Source of the DNA: Deltaproteobacteria bacterium
Lineage (GTDB): Bacteria > Myxococcota_C > UBA6777
NCBI GenBank assembly: GCA_006226375.1
Contig: SBHC01000084.1
Coordinates: 124,001-188,000 of the forward strand
DNA: 64,000 bases
Direction: 5' to 3'
Below the pieces are notes generated by a model that made no database searches, was not told the origin of the DNA, and saw only the letters and a program-made list of their open reading frames with translations. This document shows positions 17,847 through 27,292 of this stretch, piece after piece; position 1 is the first letter of the stretch, and each line of letters begins with the position of its first letter. A program made the position numbers and the translations under genes.

Positions 17847-18473
17847 CTACTGGCTCCTTTTGAGCCGACCTGGAGCAGACGGTCGCTTGCGGGGAGACTT
17901 TGGTTTGGGTTCGGGGAAAAAGAATGGAGCCTGAATGGCTTTCTTCGCCTTCTTTCCATACTTCTCCTCGTACCGACGAATCAGTTCCTTTGTGTAATTG
18001 TGCTTGGCTTGAGCGAAGAGCAAGGAACTCTCTTTTTTCTCAAACATAAAGTCCAGCTTGTGTCGAATCGCAATCGCACGGATGATACCTTGCATTTTCT
18101 GGAAAATTTGTTTGGTAGCCTTTGCCTCCTCAAGCGCCAGCTTCTTCTTTAGCTGATTAAACATCTGCTGAAGCTGTGCAAACTTAAGTTGAATCCTTTG
18201 CTGGGCGCGAAGCCGCTCCGCTCCCTTCAAAACACCTGATGCAATCTGCTCGTCAAAAATTTGTTTTTCCTTTCGAAGTTCTCGTTGCTGCTGAATCAAA
18301 CGGTTTTGGTATTGCTGTTTGCTCTGCCTCAACCTTTTCTTGGCAAGAACCCCTTCGGAAACAGTGTTGAGAGCGATACTTAAATCAACATAGCCAGCTT
18401 TGTAAGCATTTGCAGCGTGAACAGGCCAAGCGAAAGAGAGAAGTCCAAAGCACCAAACCAACAACAATTTCAT
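17847..18473 (-). CDS. OmpH/Skp-like periplasmic chaperone
   Basis: Skp-family chaperones hold unfolded outer-membrane proteins in the periplasm with long coiled-coil tentacles. The 208-residue product has a signal peptide (MKLLLVWCFGLLSFAWPVHA), then AYKAGYVDLSIALNTV, the usual family start in which a beta strand precedes the helices. A long Gln/Lys/Arg/Glu coiled coil follows (KQQYQNRLIQQQRELRKEK...), ending with the returning strand around RHKLDFMFEKKESSLLFA. A basic Pro/Lys tail closes it. I chose the start at 18473 over the upstream in-frame codon at 18551 because GAGGGG and the signal peptide support it. No BamA or LpxD gene is adjacent, which is unlike the usual skp locus, so I leave the symbol empty. 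Confidence 0.82.
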   Translation of the reverse strand: MKLLLVWCFGLLSFAWPVHAANAYKAGYVDLSIALNTVSEGVLAKKRLRQSKQQYQNRLIQQQRELRKEKQIFDEQIASGVLKGAERLRAQQRIQLKFAQLQQMFNQLKKKLALEEAKATKQIFQKMQGIIRAIAIRHKLDFMFEKKESSLLFAQAKHNYTKELIRRYEEKYGKKAKKAIQAPFFFPEPKPKSPRKRPSAPGRLKRSQ

Positions 18474-18668
18474 AAGTGTACCCCTCGTTGGATAGGAGGA
18501 AGCTGTTTGAGAATCTAGAAGAAAGATAGTCTTCTTCTTTGCCACGTGCAATATCGAAAGTCACGGCTGAATCATCGTTCAATTATTAAACTTTTCAATT
18601 CATAGCGCCATAGTAGGTTAGGTTCGGTCTGCTACCTGTCCACCACTAGGTCATTGGAGTATCCCATA

Positions 18669-21233
18669 ATGGCTGGCACCAACCGAGTGTTCTCACGTTC
18701 CTTCTATGTATGTTTGTTTGTAGGTCTTTTGGTCCCCCTCAAGTTCAGTTGTGCGCCAGCGCCAACCCAACAAGAGAAGGCACCTGTGTACAAGACAGCG
18801 GCTCCCCAAGCCATCATCAACGGAACGGCTGACCTGACACAGCCTGCGATTGGTGCTTTGGTTGTGCAAAGACGGTCATCCTTTTGCACAGGTACCTTGA
18901 TCGCCAAGCAGGTGGTGGTGACAGCCGCACACTGTGTCGATGCGATCAGCCGCTACGGCCTCAGCAACGTAACCTTCCGCACCGACTTTGCCGACCCCAA
19001 CAGCAAGTTCAGAAGCGAGCACCACGAGCTGTTGCAGGTGGCCAAGCACCCGCAATACACACAAAATTCGGGCGCGAGCTACGACATCGCTGTGATGATC
19101 TTGAAGAAGAAAGTCCAGAATGTAACTACCATTCCGGCCAACAAGACGGCCATGGACCCCAAGTGGGTTGGCACCAACATCAAGGTAGTGGGCTACGGGT
19201 TGATTCAAACCCAGCCTTCGAACCGCTCGGCCGATCAAAAATACGCAGCCGACATCCCCTTGTTCCAGATCAGCACCCGCTCGTTCATTCACTTCGACAA
19301 CCAAACCCCCAAAGACCAGCGAAAGAGCGCCTGTCACGGCGACTCCGGTGGTCCTGCGTTGTACCTCGTGGATGGAAAGATCCGAGTCATGGGCGTAACC
19401 TCCATTGCTTACCAAGCAACGGGCACCGGCGGCGGTCAAACCCTCTGTGATGGCGGAGCAGTCTCCACACGAACCGACGCCAACTACGATTTCCTCCGCC
19501 CTTTCCTTCAAAAGTACGGTGACGGCCCAGAAGCCTGCAAAACGGACACGGAATGTGGTGCTTGCGACTCTTGCGGCTCCAAGCTTGTTTGTGAGCCCAA
19601 GTCCTTCCCCACAGAAAGCAACCACTGCAAACCTTGCAAAGACGACAACGACTGCGGAGGCGGCATCTGCTACCGCTTTAACAATGGCTTCCGCTGCCTC
19701 CAGGCTTGCACCAAAGACGGCTGCTGCCCCCAAGGCATGCTCTGCAACGCGCTGGCAGGAACGTTCCAGTCCACAACAGTGTGTACGCCTGAGACCGCAG
19801 CCTGTCCTGATGTGACTTGCACCGACGCCAAGGATTGCGGTCCTGGAGAACTGTGCGACAACGGAACTTGCAAGCCCGACCTGCCCAAGCCCTCGGCCGA
19901 ATTGTGCCAGCCCTGCAGCGACTACAAAGCTTGCGGAAGCGGTGTTTGTTACGGTCCGCAAGGCAACGGACGTTGCACCCAGCCCTGCGGAGCCGGCGAC
20001 TTCTGTCCCCAAGGTTTTGTTTGCAAAGCCCTCTATCCCGGACACCCCAACCAGTGTGTTCCCACTGACGGAACCTGCAAGTTGACCTGCACCAAAGACG
20101 ACGAATGCCCCACAGGATTTGGCTGTTTGAACAAGTACTGCACTCGCAAAGGTGGCGGTATTCACGGAGACAGCTGCGACCCCATGCCCTGCAAAGAAGG
20201 TTTGGAGTGTGTGCTCACAGCCAGCGGCAAAAACTGCATGCAACCCTGTGGTGTCAAAGCCGGCTACGGCGGAACAACCTGCCCCTCCAACAACGGCTGC
20301 CTCGGTGGCACTCGCTGCTACACCAACTCTGGGTTCAACGTTTGCTTGGGCAAGTGTTCTTCCACAGACCAGTGCGCAGCAGTCGGCGGCGGAACGTGCA
20401 GTCAGGTAGGTAACTGTCTATGCCGAAGCCAAAGTGACTGCAACCAAGGTTTTGTCTGCAACCTGTTCACCTACTCGGGAGGCTCGGCTGTTGGTGCCTG
20501 TGTACCCCAGGAAGGTCAACTCAATTGCTCCAGCGGATTTGAATGTCGTAACTTTGAGAACAAAGAATACTGTGTTCCCGTTGGGCCTGGAAACCGCGCT
20601 GTTGGTGAAGAATGTGACTCTCTCAACCGCTGCAAAGATGGCTTGGTTTGTCTCAACACAGGCTCATCGCTGCTCTGTTTTGAAGACTGCACCAACACCC
20701 AAACCTGCAAGTTGGGTGGTTCCTGCGCCCGTGTGTATCGTTCGCTATCCATTTGTCTGTGCGATAAGGTTTGCCCCAAAGGTCGGGTCTGCCAAACCGC
20801 GATTCAAGGATACGGGGTGTGCACCTCGCAAAAACAGCAGAACCAAAACCGTGTCTGTATCGACGACAAAGATTGCCCCCAATACTTTGACTGCAAAGAG
20901 TCCAAGTGTGTACCTGGAACCATTCCAACTCCAGAACCCACCACGGAGCCTGTGGACGAAGCGCCCACCGAAGCAGCCACACAGGACGCCGGGACAGAAA
21001 GTCAACCTGAACCTGCTCCCGAACCAGCAGCAGAGGCCCCCAGCCAGACCGAACCGGCAGCTGAGCCTCAAACAACTCCAGATGCGAGCACAACAACAGA
21101 CACAGCGCTGCCGCCGCCCCCCAAATCAGGATGTGGCTGCTCACAAACCAACAACACCCCCAGCCCAGGCCTTCCGCTCAGCGCCTTCCTTCTGGTAGGT
21201 CTCTTCTTTATCCGCCGACGTACCCATGCCTAA
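18669..21233 (+). CDS. Trypsin-like protease with Cys-rich modules and MYXO-CTERM-like tail
   Basis: An 854-residue exported protease. The signal peptide ends near KFSC (residue 28). That resembles a lipobox but has Lys at -3, so lipidation is doubtful. An S1 serine peptidase domain follows, from about residue 50 (AIINGT) to 285, with the full catalytic triad: H88 in TAAHC, D139 in YDIAV and S226 in HGDSGGPAL. It then has some 450 residues of Cys modules (CKTDTECGACDSCG, CPQGFVCKALYPG, CTKDDECPTGFGC). Next is a Pro/Glu/Thr linker. Last is a tail with SGCGC, a hydrophobic helix and IRRR, fitting MYXO-CTERM-like sorting. The ATG at 18669 follows GGAG; the in-frame TTG at 18654 is less likely. 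It is divergent from the Skp gene. Confidence 0.93.
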   Translation: MAGTNRVFSRSFYVCLFVGLLVPLKFSCAPAPTQQEKAPVYKTAAPQAIINGTADLTQPAIGALVVQRRSSFCTGTLIAKQVVVTAAHCVDAISRYGLSNVTFRTDFADPNSKFRSEHHELLQVAKHPQYTQNSGASYDIAVMILKKKVQNVTTIPANKTAMDPKWVGTNIKVVGYGLIQTQPSNRSADQKYAADIPLFQISTRSFIHFDNQTPKDQRKSACHGDSGGPALYLVDGKIRVMGVTSIAYQATGTGGGQTLCDGGAVSTRTDANYDFLRPFLQKYGDGPEACKTDTECGACDSCGSKLVCEPKSFPTESNHCKPCKDDNDCGGGICYRFNNGFRCLQACTKDGCCPQGMLCNALAGTFQSTTVCTPETAACPDVTCTDAKDCGPGELCDNGTCKPDLPKPSAELCQPCSDYKACGSGVCYGPQGNGRCTQPCGAGDFCPQGFVCKALYPGHPNQCVPTDGTCKLTCTKDDECPTGFGCLNKYCTRKGGGIHGDSCDPMPCKEGLECVLTASGKNCMQPCGVKAGYGGTTCPSNNGCLGGTRCYTNSGFNVCLGKCSSTDQCAAVGGGTCSQVGNCLCRSQSDCNQGFVCNLFTYSGGSAVGACVPQEGQLNCSSGFECRNFENKEYCVPVGPGNRAVGEECDSLNRCKDGLVCLNTGSSLLCFEDCTNTQTCKLGGSCARVYRSLSICLCDKVCPKGRVCQTAIQGYGVCTSQKQQNQNRVCIDDKDCPQYFDCKESKCVPGTIPTPEPTTEPVDEAPTEAATQDAGTESQPEPAPEPAAEAPSQTEPAAEPQTTPDASTTTDTALPPPPKSGCGCSQTNNTPSPGLPLSAFLLVGLFFIRRRTHA

Positions 21234-21333
21234 CACCCCTCAAGAACACCCCTCAAGCTCACCAGCACATCTCCCACTTTATCCTTGCTCCATCTGTGAA
21301 ATCTACAAACAAAGCCCCTCCTGCTCGAACCTT

Positions 21334-22392
21334 TCACTTCGATGATTGGCCTTGCGGCTTCCAGCCTCTCCGATGAAAGAACTGAAGCAAGGCCTTCCGT
21401 GTAAGCTTGGGTTGGGTGAGGTGCATCATGTGTCCTGCGTTGGGAATCACCTGGACTGTTGCGTTGGCAAACAGCTTCGCGTGTTCTCGCTGTCGTTTGG
21501 GTCCAATCCAAGAATTGCATGCACCCGCAAGAATTAATACCTCAGGCTTGTAGGCTTTGAGCTTGTCCAAGGAAGGAAGCACATACTGACCCTCTTTGTT
21601 TTTGGAATTGTTGATAATGGCTTGAGCAGCCGTTGACCCAATCCGCCAAAAGTCACCAGAGCCCTTGGGTGGCTTGCCTTTGCAATAGTAGGCTTTGAGA
21701 GGGTTGCCCACAGGAGAAAACATCATCTTTGCGTAAAAGTAATCTCCACCGGCGTCTTTGTCTGGTTGATGAACCTTGGTAGAAGCCAAAAGATGAGTCG
21801 CGATGTACTTGATGCTGGCCCAACTCATCCTGGGTTGCATTTTCTTGATGAAGCTGTTGAGTTCATCCGTTGTCAGAATGCCGGGTTCGATCACCGCGGC
21901 AGCGGCAACCATCTTGGGATGGCGTGTCAGGTAGAACGTTGCAAGAATGCCTCCCCACGAGTGACCCAAGAGAGCAACCGGCTTTCCTTTTCCAGCCCAC
22001 GTTACGATTTGGTGCAAGTCTTCCAACGACGTATCCATGGTGAGCTGCTTGGCTGGAACTCTCGCAGAGAGCCCTGTCCCTCGCTGGTCGTAGAACACAA
22101 CGCGGTACCCCTCCTTCGCAAGCCACTTAAGAGAAAGTAGACTGCGTGAGTCTCCACCAGGGCCTCCATGAATCACGACAATAACGGGAGCATCAGGCTT
22201 GCCAAAGGTCCGAACGTGGAACGCCACGCCGCCCAACGTTACGGAAGGTAGCTTGTTGTTGGCAACGACAGTTTTGGGGACCTTCGAGGTAGGCTTGGCC
22301 TGCATCCAAAGCACCAACAAACCAACCACAACCACCGTAAGCACAGACAAAAACGACACAAAGAGCCACCACAACATCCGCCGCAAAGACAT
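21334..22392 (-). CDS. Membrane-anchored alpha/beta hydrolase (iminopeptidase-like)
   Basis: A 352-residue alpha/beta-hydrolase with an N-terminal membrane anchor (MLWWLFVSFLSVLTVVVVGL). The fold is marked by the oxyanion motif HGGPGGD, the YDQRGTGLSA strand-turn as in proline iminopeptidases, the nucleophile elbow GHSWGG, and the catalytic His in NAGHMMHL. The expected acid position reads AGACNSW, with Asn where most relatives carry Asp, so the triad may be incomplete or the acid may be elsewhere. The start is uncertain among four close ATGs; I prefer 22392 because GAGG lies nine bases upstream. It lies 107 bases downstream of bfd on the same strand, with a purine-rich gap between. The substrate is unknown. 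Confidence 0.85.
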   Translation of the reverse strand: MSLRRMLWWLFVSFLSVLTVVVVGLLVLWMQAKPTSKVPKTVVANNKLPSVTLGGVAFHVRTFGKPDAPVIVVIHGGPGGDSRSLLSLKWLAKEGYRVVFYDQRGTGLSARVPAKQLTMDTSLEDLHQIVTWAGKGKPVALLGHSWGGILATFYLTRHPKMVAAAAVIEPGILTTDELNSFIKKMQPRMSWASIKYIATHLLASTKVHQPDKDAGGDYFYAKMMFSPVGNPLKAYYCKGKPPKGSGDFWRIGSTAAQAIINNSKNKEGQYVLPSLDKLKAYKPEVLILAGACNSWIGPKRQREHAKLFANATVQVIPNAGHMMHLTQPKLTRKALLQFFHRRGWKPQGQSSK

Positions 22393-22499
22393 CGCCATAC
22401 ACCTCATTTTGGATGGAAAAGACAAAGACCCAAAAGGTACCTGTCGTTCAAATTGTGTGAGAAAAGAAGAAGAAGGAAGAGAGGAGGGTGAGAAAAGAA

Positions 22500-22721
22500 T
22501 TAAGCCACTTGCTCCAAGGGCTGCTCCTGCGGAAACACGGGAAGAATCCCAAGACGGTTGCGCAGTACGTTGTCAATCATCTCCTGAATTTCAGGACGGC
22601 ACTTTCCACATTTGGGCTTAACCCCAAGCGCACAATACACTTGCTTGGCTGTGACAGCTCCGCCATCAATGCTGTTTTGAATCTTCTTCTCGTTGATTCC
22701 TCGACAGATACAAACGAACAT
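22500..22721 (-). CDS. bfd: Bacterioferritin-associated ferredoxin
   Basis: Bfd is a small [2Fe-2S] protein that reduces the haem of bacterioferritin to release stored iron. The 73-residue product has the ligand set C4, C6, C38 and C41 (VCICRG and PKCGKC), the same positions as in the E. coli protein. It continues with the helical REIQEMIDN-type end (RPEIQEMIDN). GAGGTG lies six bases before the ATG at 22721. The ORF is open upstream to 22907, but that extension has no Bfd similarity. It lies downstream of bfr on the same strand, separated by 382 bases with a candidate promoter of its own, so the pair may be controlled separately. Confidence 0.92.
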   Translation of the reverse strand: MFVCICRGINEKKIQNSIDGGAVTAKQVYCALGVKPKCGKCRPEIQEMIDNVLRNRLGILPVFPQEQPLEQVA

Positions 22722-22917
22722 AGTTTTCACCTCGTGGTGAACCCAAGGGAAGTGTCGCTCTGGTTGTAGATACAGCTCATCCAACCCAACGGAGCGAAAC
22801 GGCACTTGTGATCCACATACAGGGGTGGAGCAGAGAATGAACTTTTTACTCCACAAACTTTTACACAAAAGCAGCTTGGTATACTTGTTCTCCGTCAAGT
22901 GGTGCACCTGCGTAGAA

Positions 22918-22937
22918 CAAGTAGATCAGGCTACTTG
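22918..22937 (-). promoter_or_regulatory. Inverted repeat in the bfd leader
   Basis: CAAGTAG and CTACTTG (7 bases each, 6-base centre) form a hairpin or operator about 15 bases downstream of the predicted -10 of the bfd promoter. No poly-T follows on either strand, so it is not an intrinsic terminator. Confidence 0.35.
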
Positions 22938-22951
22938 CTTATTCACCGTAC

Positions 22952-22979
22952 ATAGTAAAAAAAATTTCCCTCATGTCAA
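22952..22979 (-). promoter_or_regulatory. Candidate promoter for bfd
   Basis: Read on the minus strand: TTGACA (22974-22979), a 16-base AT-rich spacer, and TACTAT (22952-22957). The -35 is perfect and the -10 matches four of six. It would give bfd its own transcript apart from bfr. Confidence 0.42.
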
Positions 22980-23103
22980 GGAGGAAATGACACCCAATCT
23001 TAGGCATATAGGAAAGCCGCGGCTATTCCCTAGTAAAAAGATAGGTTTTCGTTGACATGAAAAAGGAAGAGTGGAGAAGATAGAAAGGGGGGTTGAGGAG
23101 GTA

Positions 23104-23589
23104 TTAGCCTTCGTCGGTGGGGTCAGCGGTGACGGATTGGATGTAGTTGGGGAGGCCCATCTGATCGATCAAGTGAAGCTGGGACTCAATCCAATCGATG
23201 TGGTGTTCTTCGTCTTCCAAGATCTTCTGGAAGATGTCACGGCTCACAAAGTCGCGAACCTTTTCACAATGTTCGATGGCGTCGCGAAGGTCTGGAACCG
23301 CTTTGTGCTCGATGCGGAGGTCACACTCAAAGATCTCTTTGACGTTCTCACCGATCTGAAGCTTGTTCATCTCTTGCATCTGGGGGAGACCTTCAAGGAA
23401 GAGAATCCGCTGGATCAAGACGTCCGCGTGTTGCATCTCTTCAATGGACTCTTCGTAGGCTTTCTTGCCCAGCTGAGTCATGCCCCAATCGAGCAAAATA
23501 CGGGAGTGAAGAAAGTACTGGTTGATCGCTGTCAACTCGTTGGTAAGAGCGATGTTCAGATACTCAATTACTTTATCGTCACCTTTCAT
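23104..23589 (-). CDS. bfr: Bacterioferritin
   Basis: Bacterioferritin forms 24-subunit cages that oxidise and store iron and bind haem between subunits. The 161-residue product is family length and carries every ligand at the standard numbering: ferroxidase residues E18, E51, H54, E94, E127 and H130, and haem ligand M52 (SIEEMQHAD). AAGGAG precedes the ATG. It lies 111 bases downstream of uppP on the same strand. That gap contains a 17-base palindrome that could be an operator. Together with bfd downstream, it makes the window's iron-storage unit. Confidence 0.96.
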   Translation of the reverse strand: MKGDDKVIEYLNIALTNELTAINQYFLHSRILLDWGMTQLGKKAYEESIEEMQHADVLIQRILFLEGLPQMQEMNKLQIGENVKEIFECDLRIEHKAVPDLRDAIEHCEKVRDFVSRDIFQKILEDEEHHIDWIESQLHLIDQMGLPNYIQSVTADPTDEG

Positions 23590-23620
23590 AAACCGGTCTC
23601 CTTTGTATCAGCAGTCAATG

Positions 23621-23637
23621 CTTCAAAACATTTGAAG
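23621..23637 (-). promoter_or_regulatory. 17-base palindrome upstream of bfr
   Basis: CTTCAAA and TTTGAAG flank a 3-base centre. The palindrome sits 31 bases before the bfr start codon, in the gap after uppP. Its symmetry and position fit a dimeric regulator site. It does not resemble the classical Fur box. Confidence 0.33.
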
Positions 23638-23700
23638 TGCATGTTGTTTAACTTGCCCGGTCGTGTCAAGGATTTCTTCGTTCAAAGGCGGGGAAAGGAA

Positions 23701-24531
23701 TCAGTGAAGGACGTGGAGATTGAGCAGAATTCCACCAGCGAGGAGCCACAGGTAAATCGAAAACCAGGAGAGTTGGCCTTGCTTGACCAGTCGGATCAAG
23801 AACACAAGCGCCAAGTACCCTGAAACAACGGCTGCGAACCCACCGATCATGATGGCCAGCCAATCCTGGGGGATGCCCTCCAGCTTGCGCAGCTCCAACA
23901 ACGTCGCACCCGCGATAGCAGGGATGGCCATGAGAAAGGAAACACGAGCAGACTCATCACGTCGCATCCCCAGCAACAAAGCCACAGCGATGGTGGTTCC
24001 CGATCGGCTGATACCAGGCAAAATGGCAACACCTTGCGCAATCCCCAGGATGATCGGATGGTACCAACTCAGAGAAGCAATGTCCTTCTTGCCGCCCAGC
24101 GCCCAACGAGTGACCCAAAGCAACACTCCAGTCACAGCAAAGAAACAGGCGATCGCGTTAAGGGAGTCGAACATCGCAGTGAGCGGCTTGCGGAACGCCA
24201 CACCGATGATCCCTGTGGGAATGGTGGCCAACACAATCCAGGTCACTTCTCTCATGGAGGTTTCGCTCCAGAAGCGGTCTTTGAAAGAGCCCTCTCCTCC
24301 TCCCAAAAGAACCTTCCGGCTGCCATTCACATATTGCAACAGCGACGACCGATACACCCACAAGATCGCTGCCAGTGTTCCAAGGTGAACAATCACATCA
24401 AAGAGAATCAACTCAGTCGCTTTGTAACCCAGTAGCTTTTGTCCCACTGCGAGGTGACCGCTGGACGAAACTGGCAAAAACTCCGTAAGGCCCTGCAGAA
24501 TCCCAAGGCCAATTGCATCAATAATCCGCAT
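23701..24531 (-). CDS. uppP: Undecaprenyl-diphosphatase
   Basis: UppP (BacA) removes a phosphate from undecaprenyl pyrophosphate at the inner membrane. This recycles the lipid carrier for peptidoglycan and other envelope polymers, and its loss raises bacitracin sensitivity. The 276-residue multi-spanning protein has both signature regions: QGLTEFLPVSSSGH near the start and LPGISRSGTTI in the middle. It ends in hydrophobic helices to the C-terminus. I chose the ATG at 24531 because AGGA lies six bases upstream and the family begins there; the ORF is open to 24603. UppS, which makes the same carrier, is encoded at 46655-47473. Confidence 0.95.
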   Translation of the reverse strand: MRIIDAIGLGILQGLTEFLPVSSSGHLAVGQKLLGYKATELILFDVIVHLGTLAAILWVYRSSLLQYVNGSRKVLLGGGEGSFKDRFWSETSMREVTWIVLATIPTGIIGVAFRKPLTAMFDSLNAIACFFAVTGVLLWVTRWALGGKKDIASLSWYHPIILGIAQGVAILPGISRSGTTIAVALLLGMRRDESARVSFLMAIPAIAGATLLELRKLEGIPQDWLAIMIGGFAAVVSGYLALVFLIRLVKQGQLSWFSIYLWLLAGGILLNLHVLH

Positions 24532-24715
24532 GAAATTTCCTGTACCTTCTTCTTGTTCAGGGATTGAAGCTATGTTATCAACGAGTTGTTTCTCATTGAA
24601 CAACGTTCACGCACTCCGCTATGCACAACGAGCGAAGGATTCGTCTGCTTGCAACGCAACAAACAACCTTTCCTTCGATACCGCAATAGCAAGCCAAAGC
24701 ACAAGTTAACGGACC

Positions 24716-27292
24716 ATGGCCGAAAAAAAGACCACCAAAAAGAAGACCGCTACGAAGAAAAAGTCGACCAAGACAACGTCGACCCAAAAAACGACGACCA
24801 AGAAGAAGACGGCGTCGAAATCGAAGGCAGCCTCCAAGAAAAAGGCTTCCACCAAAAAGAAAGTTGCCACGACGAAGAAGGCTTCCACGACGAAGAAGTC
24901 TACTGCAAAGAAAGCTGCGTCCAAAACAAAGACATCGACCAAAAAGGCAGCCGCCAAAAAGACATCGACCAAAAAGAAAGCTGCCTCAAAGAAAAAGACG
25001 ACGGCTACAAAGAAGAAGGCGACAGCCAAAACGTCAACCAGCAAAAAAACGTCGGCCAAGAAGAGCAGCGCTCCAAAAACAGCGTCCAAAACGAAGACAG
25101 CCTCCAAGAAAAAGACGACGGCCAAAACATCGACGTCACCGGCTGTAGAAACACCGAGCGTTGCGGAAGCAACAACCGCAGCTCCGAAAGCGGACAATCC
25201 TTTGGCCCAATTCCGAAGGATGAACAAGAGAAAGAAAAAAACGGACACACCGAGCGAGAGCCAAGAGCAGCGTTCGACCCGCAAGGCGGCTGATGAAGAT
25301 GCGCCCAAGCAGGCTCGCTCGAAGCGACGCTCCAACCGAAACGCCAACACAGAAGAAGAACAGCCTGTCGCTCGCTCGCAAAGCGCGTTGCCGCCAGGCA
25401 TGGTTCGAGTGAAGCAGTTCCATCCAGACGTACAACCTGGTGGAGGCTTTATTGAGTTGGTGGTTCCACGGGATCAGATACCTTTGGGTGCGGAGATTCT
25501 TTCGTCCAACACCAAGCCCAAGTCAGAAACGAAGAAGAAGAAAGCTCGCCAGGACAACGACGAAGAGCGCGATGACATCCCCAACTTGCCCAAAGGTGGA
25601 ATCCTTGCGGCGGGTCGAAAGCTCATGTCCGAAGGTCGACTCTCTTACAACAAAGCATCTGAATCCACACCAGCACCGGCACTCACTCCCACACCGACAC
25701 CTGCAGCACCCAAGCCGACAGCACCGGCTGCACCTGCCAAACCGGCGGCGCCTGCAGGGTTGGGCAGCAGCTTCCTGGAAGGACTCCCGAAAAAGCCTGT
25801 GACAGCACCCTCCAGCGCAGCCAAACAAGCCTTGCATGCGGCGTTTGGAGGAGCACCTGCTCAAGAAACGCCCGCCGCAAAGCCGACAAGCGGGACACAA
25901 TCTCGCGGCGGAATCATGGTGGATGGCAAGTGGATCGAGCATGGAGCAAAGTCCGAAAGCTCCGTCGATGTGGAGCATATCGCTCCCTTGGACTCCCCAC
26001 ACAAGCACCTCCAGCTGTTTGAACTCACCCTGGTGACCGAGAAAAAACGCAAGGTCCAGGCTCACCTGATGCTGTGGCCTGAAGGCAAGCTCGACTTGGC
26101 CGCTCGGATCAACGACAACGACCCTCGTCCGCAGGTGTTGGCCGAGGAAGGCATCCGCGGTCTGGGTATGGAAGAGCGACTGGCCGATCTCCAACGTTGG
26201 AGCATGCGGGAGTGGTGGGATGCGTTCCTGGAAAAGAACCAACAACCCATCGCAGCAAGCGCAGGCTCCCGTGTGGTCCGTTCGACCGACCAGGTCGCTT
26301 TCCTTCACGACCCAGGCTACCTGGTTTACCGGCTGTACCAGGCCAAGAACCACATCCTGGAAGGCGAGTATCCGATGCTCATGATTAAGGATGGGGAGCT
26401 CTCCTTCTCTTTCCTGGATCTCACAGGAGTGGACGAGCGCGAACGCATTACGCCGATCCGGATGCAAGAGATTCTGGGCGACGCAGCCCTCCCCTCGCTC
26501 CCTGATCTGACCTTCAGCGCGGCTCCCTTCCACCTTGACGGTGAACCGCTCAACCTCAAAGACCCAGAGCGATTCACCCTGCTCCGTGATCAGATGGAAA
26601 ACATCTTCCAATTCCCCGTCCTTGAGCTTCCCGATCCCTTGGGAGGAACAGGGTCCATTCGCCTCCACTTGGGCCTGTGGGAGATGAGCCAAAACAGCGA
26701 GAAAGGCCGAGAACTTCGCGACACCGCCATCCAGGAACAATGCATCTCGTTCCAGGCTAGCGCAGGCTTTATCTCTGAGATTGTTCGTCGAGAGCTTTGG
26801 AGAAAGAAGGACCAACCTGCGCGGCTCTGGGCTGGATATACGCCCAAACAGATCAGCGACTCCATTCGCGACAACCTCTACGAAGACTTCCACAACATGC
26901 AGGGGTTTCAGCCAAAGACGCCTGGCGATTACCAGTACAATCCAGAGACAGGAGAGTTTCAGATTGTGCTTCGCCGCAAACGCTGCAACCACACGTTGTT
27001 GATGCAAGGCAAGCAAAAGCGAACCAAGATGCTCGCCCTCCTCTCCATCTACGGCGACAACAAGCGTGACGGCCTCGATCCCCTCGAAGACTACAGCACG
27101 TTGCTCACCCATGACGTCTGGGAGTCGCTGGCTTCCGGTCTTTCGTGGAACAACGGATGGATGATGGCTCCGGCTGAAGAGAGCCGATGCCTCTGGTCCG
27201 ATAGTTTGCAACGCCCGATGGCTCCGGTGGTTCGGCACATGCCCCCCTGGCAGCAAGGTGTCGCTTTGGGCTTGTTTTTGATGAACAAATAG
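24716..27292 (+). CDS. Protein with histone-H1-like Lys/Ala/Thr tail and unknown globular domain
   Basis: An 858-residue protein. Residues 2 to about 150 are almost only Lys, Thr, Ala and Ser in KKKTxSKKKA-like repeats, as in histone-H1-like bacterial proteins and AlgP-type tails, which bind nucleic acid. A charged linker follows ([13 protein letters not shown]). Next come a short segment at about 230-280 ([24 protein letters not shown]) and a Pro/Ala-rich hinge. From about 425 to the end there is a large folded region with no motif I know ([20 protein letters not shown], then many Trp and Leu). No signal peptide or membrane segment is present. The ribosome-binding site is weak, and the reading frame is supported by length and composition. 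It is followed after 90 bases by an acyl-CoA dehydrogenase. Function unknown. Confidence 0.85.
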   Translation: MAEKKTTKKKTATKKKSTKTTSTQKTTTKKKTASKSKAASKKKASTKKKVATTKKASTTKKSTAKKAASKTKTSTKKAAAKKTSTKKKAASKKKTTATKKKATAKTSTSKKTSAKKSSAPKTASKTKTASKKKTTAKTSTSPAVETPSVAEATTAAPKADNPLAQFRRMNKRKKKTDTPSESQEQRSTRKAADEDAPKQARSKRRSNRNANTEEEQPVARSQSALPPGMVRVKQFHPDVQPGGGFIELVVPRDQIPLGAEILSSNTKPKSETKKKKARQDNDEERDDIPNLPKGGILAAGRKLMSEGRLSYNKASESTPAPALTPTPTPAAPKPTAPAAPAKPAAPAGLGSSFLEGLPKKPVTAPSSAAKQALHAAFGGAPAQETPAAKPTSGTQSRGGIMVDGKWIEHGAKSESSVDVEHIAPLDSPHKHLQLFELTLVTEKKRKVQAHLMLWPEGKLDLAARINDNDPRPQVLAEEGIRGLGMEERLADLQRWSMREWWDAFLEKNQQPIAASAGSRVVRSTDQVAFLHDPGYLVYRLYQAKNHILEGEYPMLMIKDGELSFSFLDLTGVDERERITPIRMQEILGDAALPSLPDLTFSAAPFHLDGEPLNLKDPERFTLLRDQMENIFQFPVLELPDPLGGTGSIRLHLGLWEMSQNSEKGRELRDTAIQEQCISFQASAGFISEIVRRELWRKKDQPARLWAGYTPKQISDSIRDNLYEDFHNMQGFQPKTPGDYQYNPETGEFQIVLRRKRCNHTLLMQGKQKRTKMLALLSIYGDNKRDGLDPLEDYSTLLTHDVWESLASGLSWNNGWMMAPAEESRCLWSDSLQRPMAPVVRHMPPWQQGVALGLFLMNK
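24719..25150 (+). repeat. Low-complexity purine-rich coding repeat (Lys/Thr/Ala/Ser tail)
   Basis: Degenerate short repeats of AAG/AAA, ACC/ACG and GCC codons encode the basic tail of the 858-residue protein. The plus strand is strongly purine-rich. An antisense ORF of over 200 codons here is only the mirror of this composition. Confidence 0.8.

Larger units (their letters stand above)
22722..23103. other. 382-base gap between bfr and bfd
   Basis: No gene is convincing here. On the minus strand it holds a perfect -35 box with a plausible -10 (22952-22979) and, downstream, a 7-base inverted repeat (22918-22937). The latter lies in what would be a leader of over 200 bases before bfd. I could not identify a Fur box or a known riboswitch by eye. 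Confidence 0.5.

Noticed and set aside
18876-20243. Antisense ORF of 455 codons across the trypsin-like protease
   Set aside because: Shadow of Cys/Gly/Asn-rich codons; the sense strand has the full catalytic triad.
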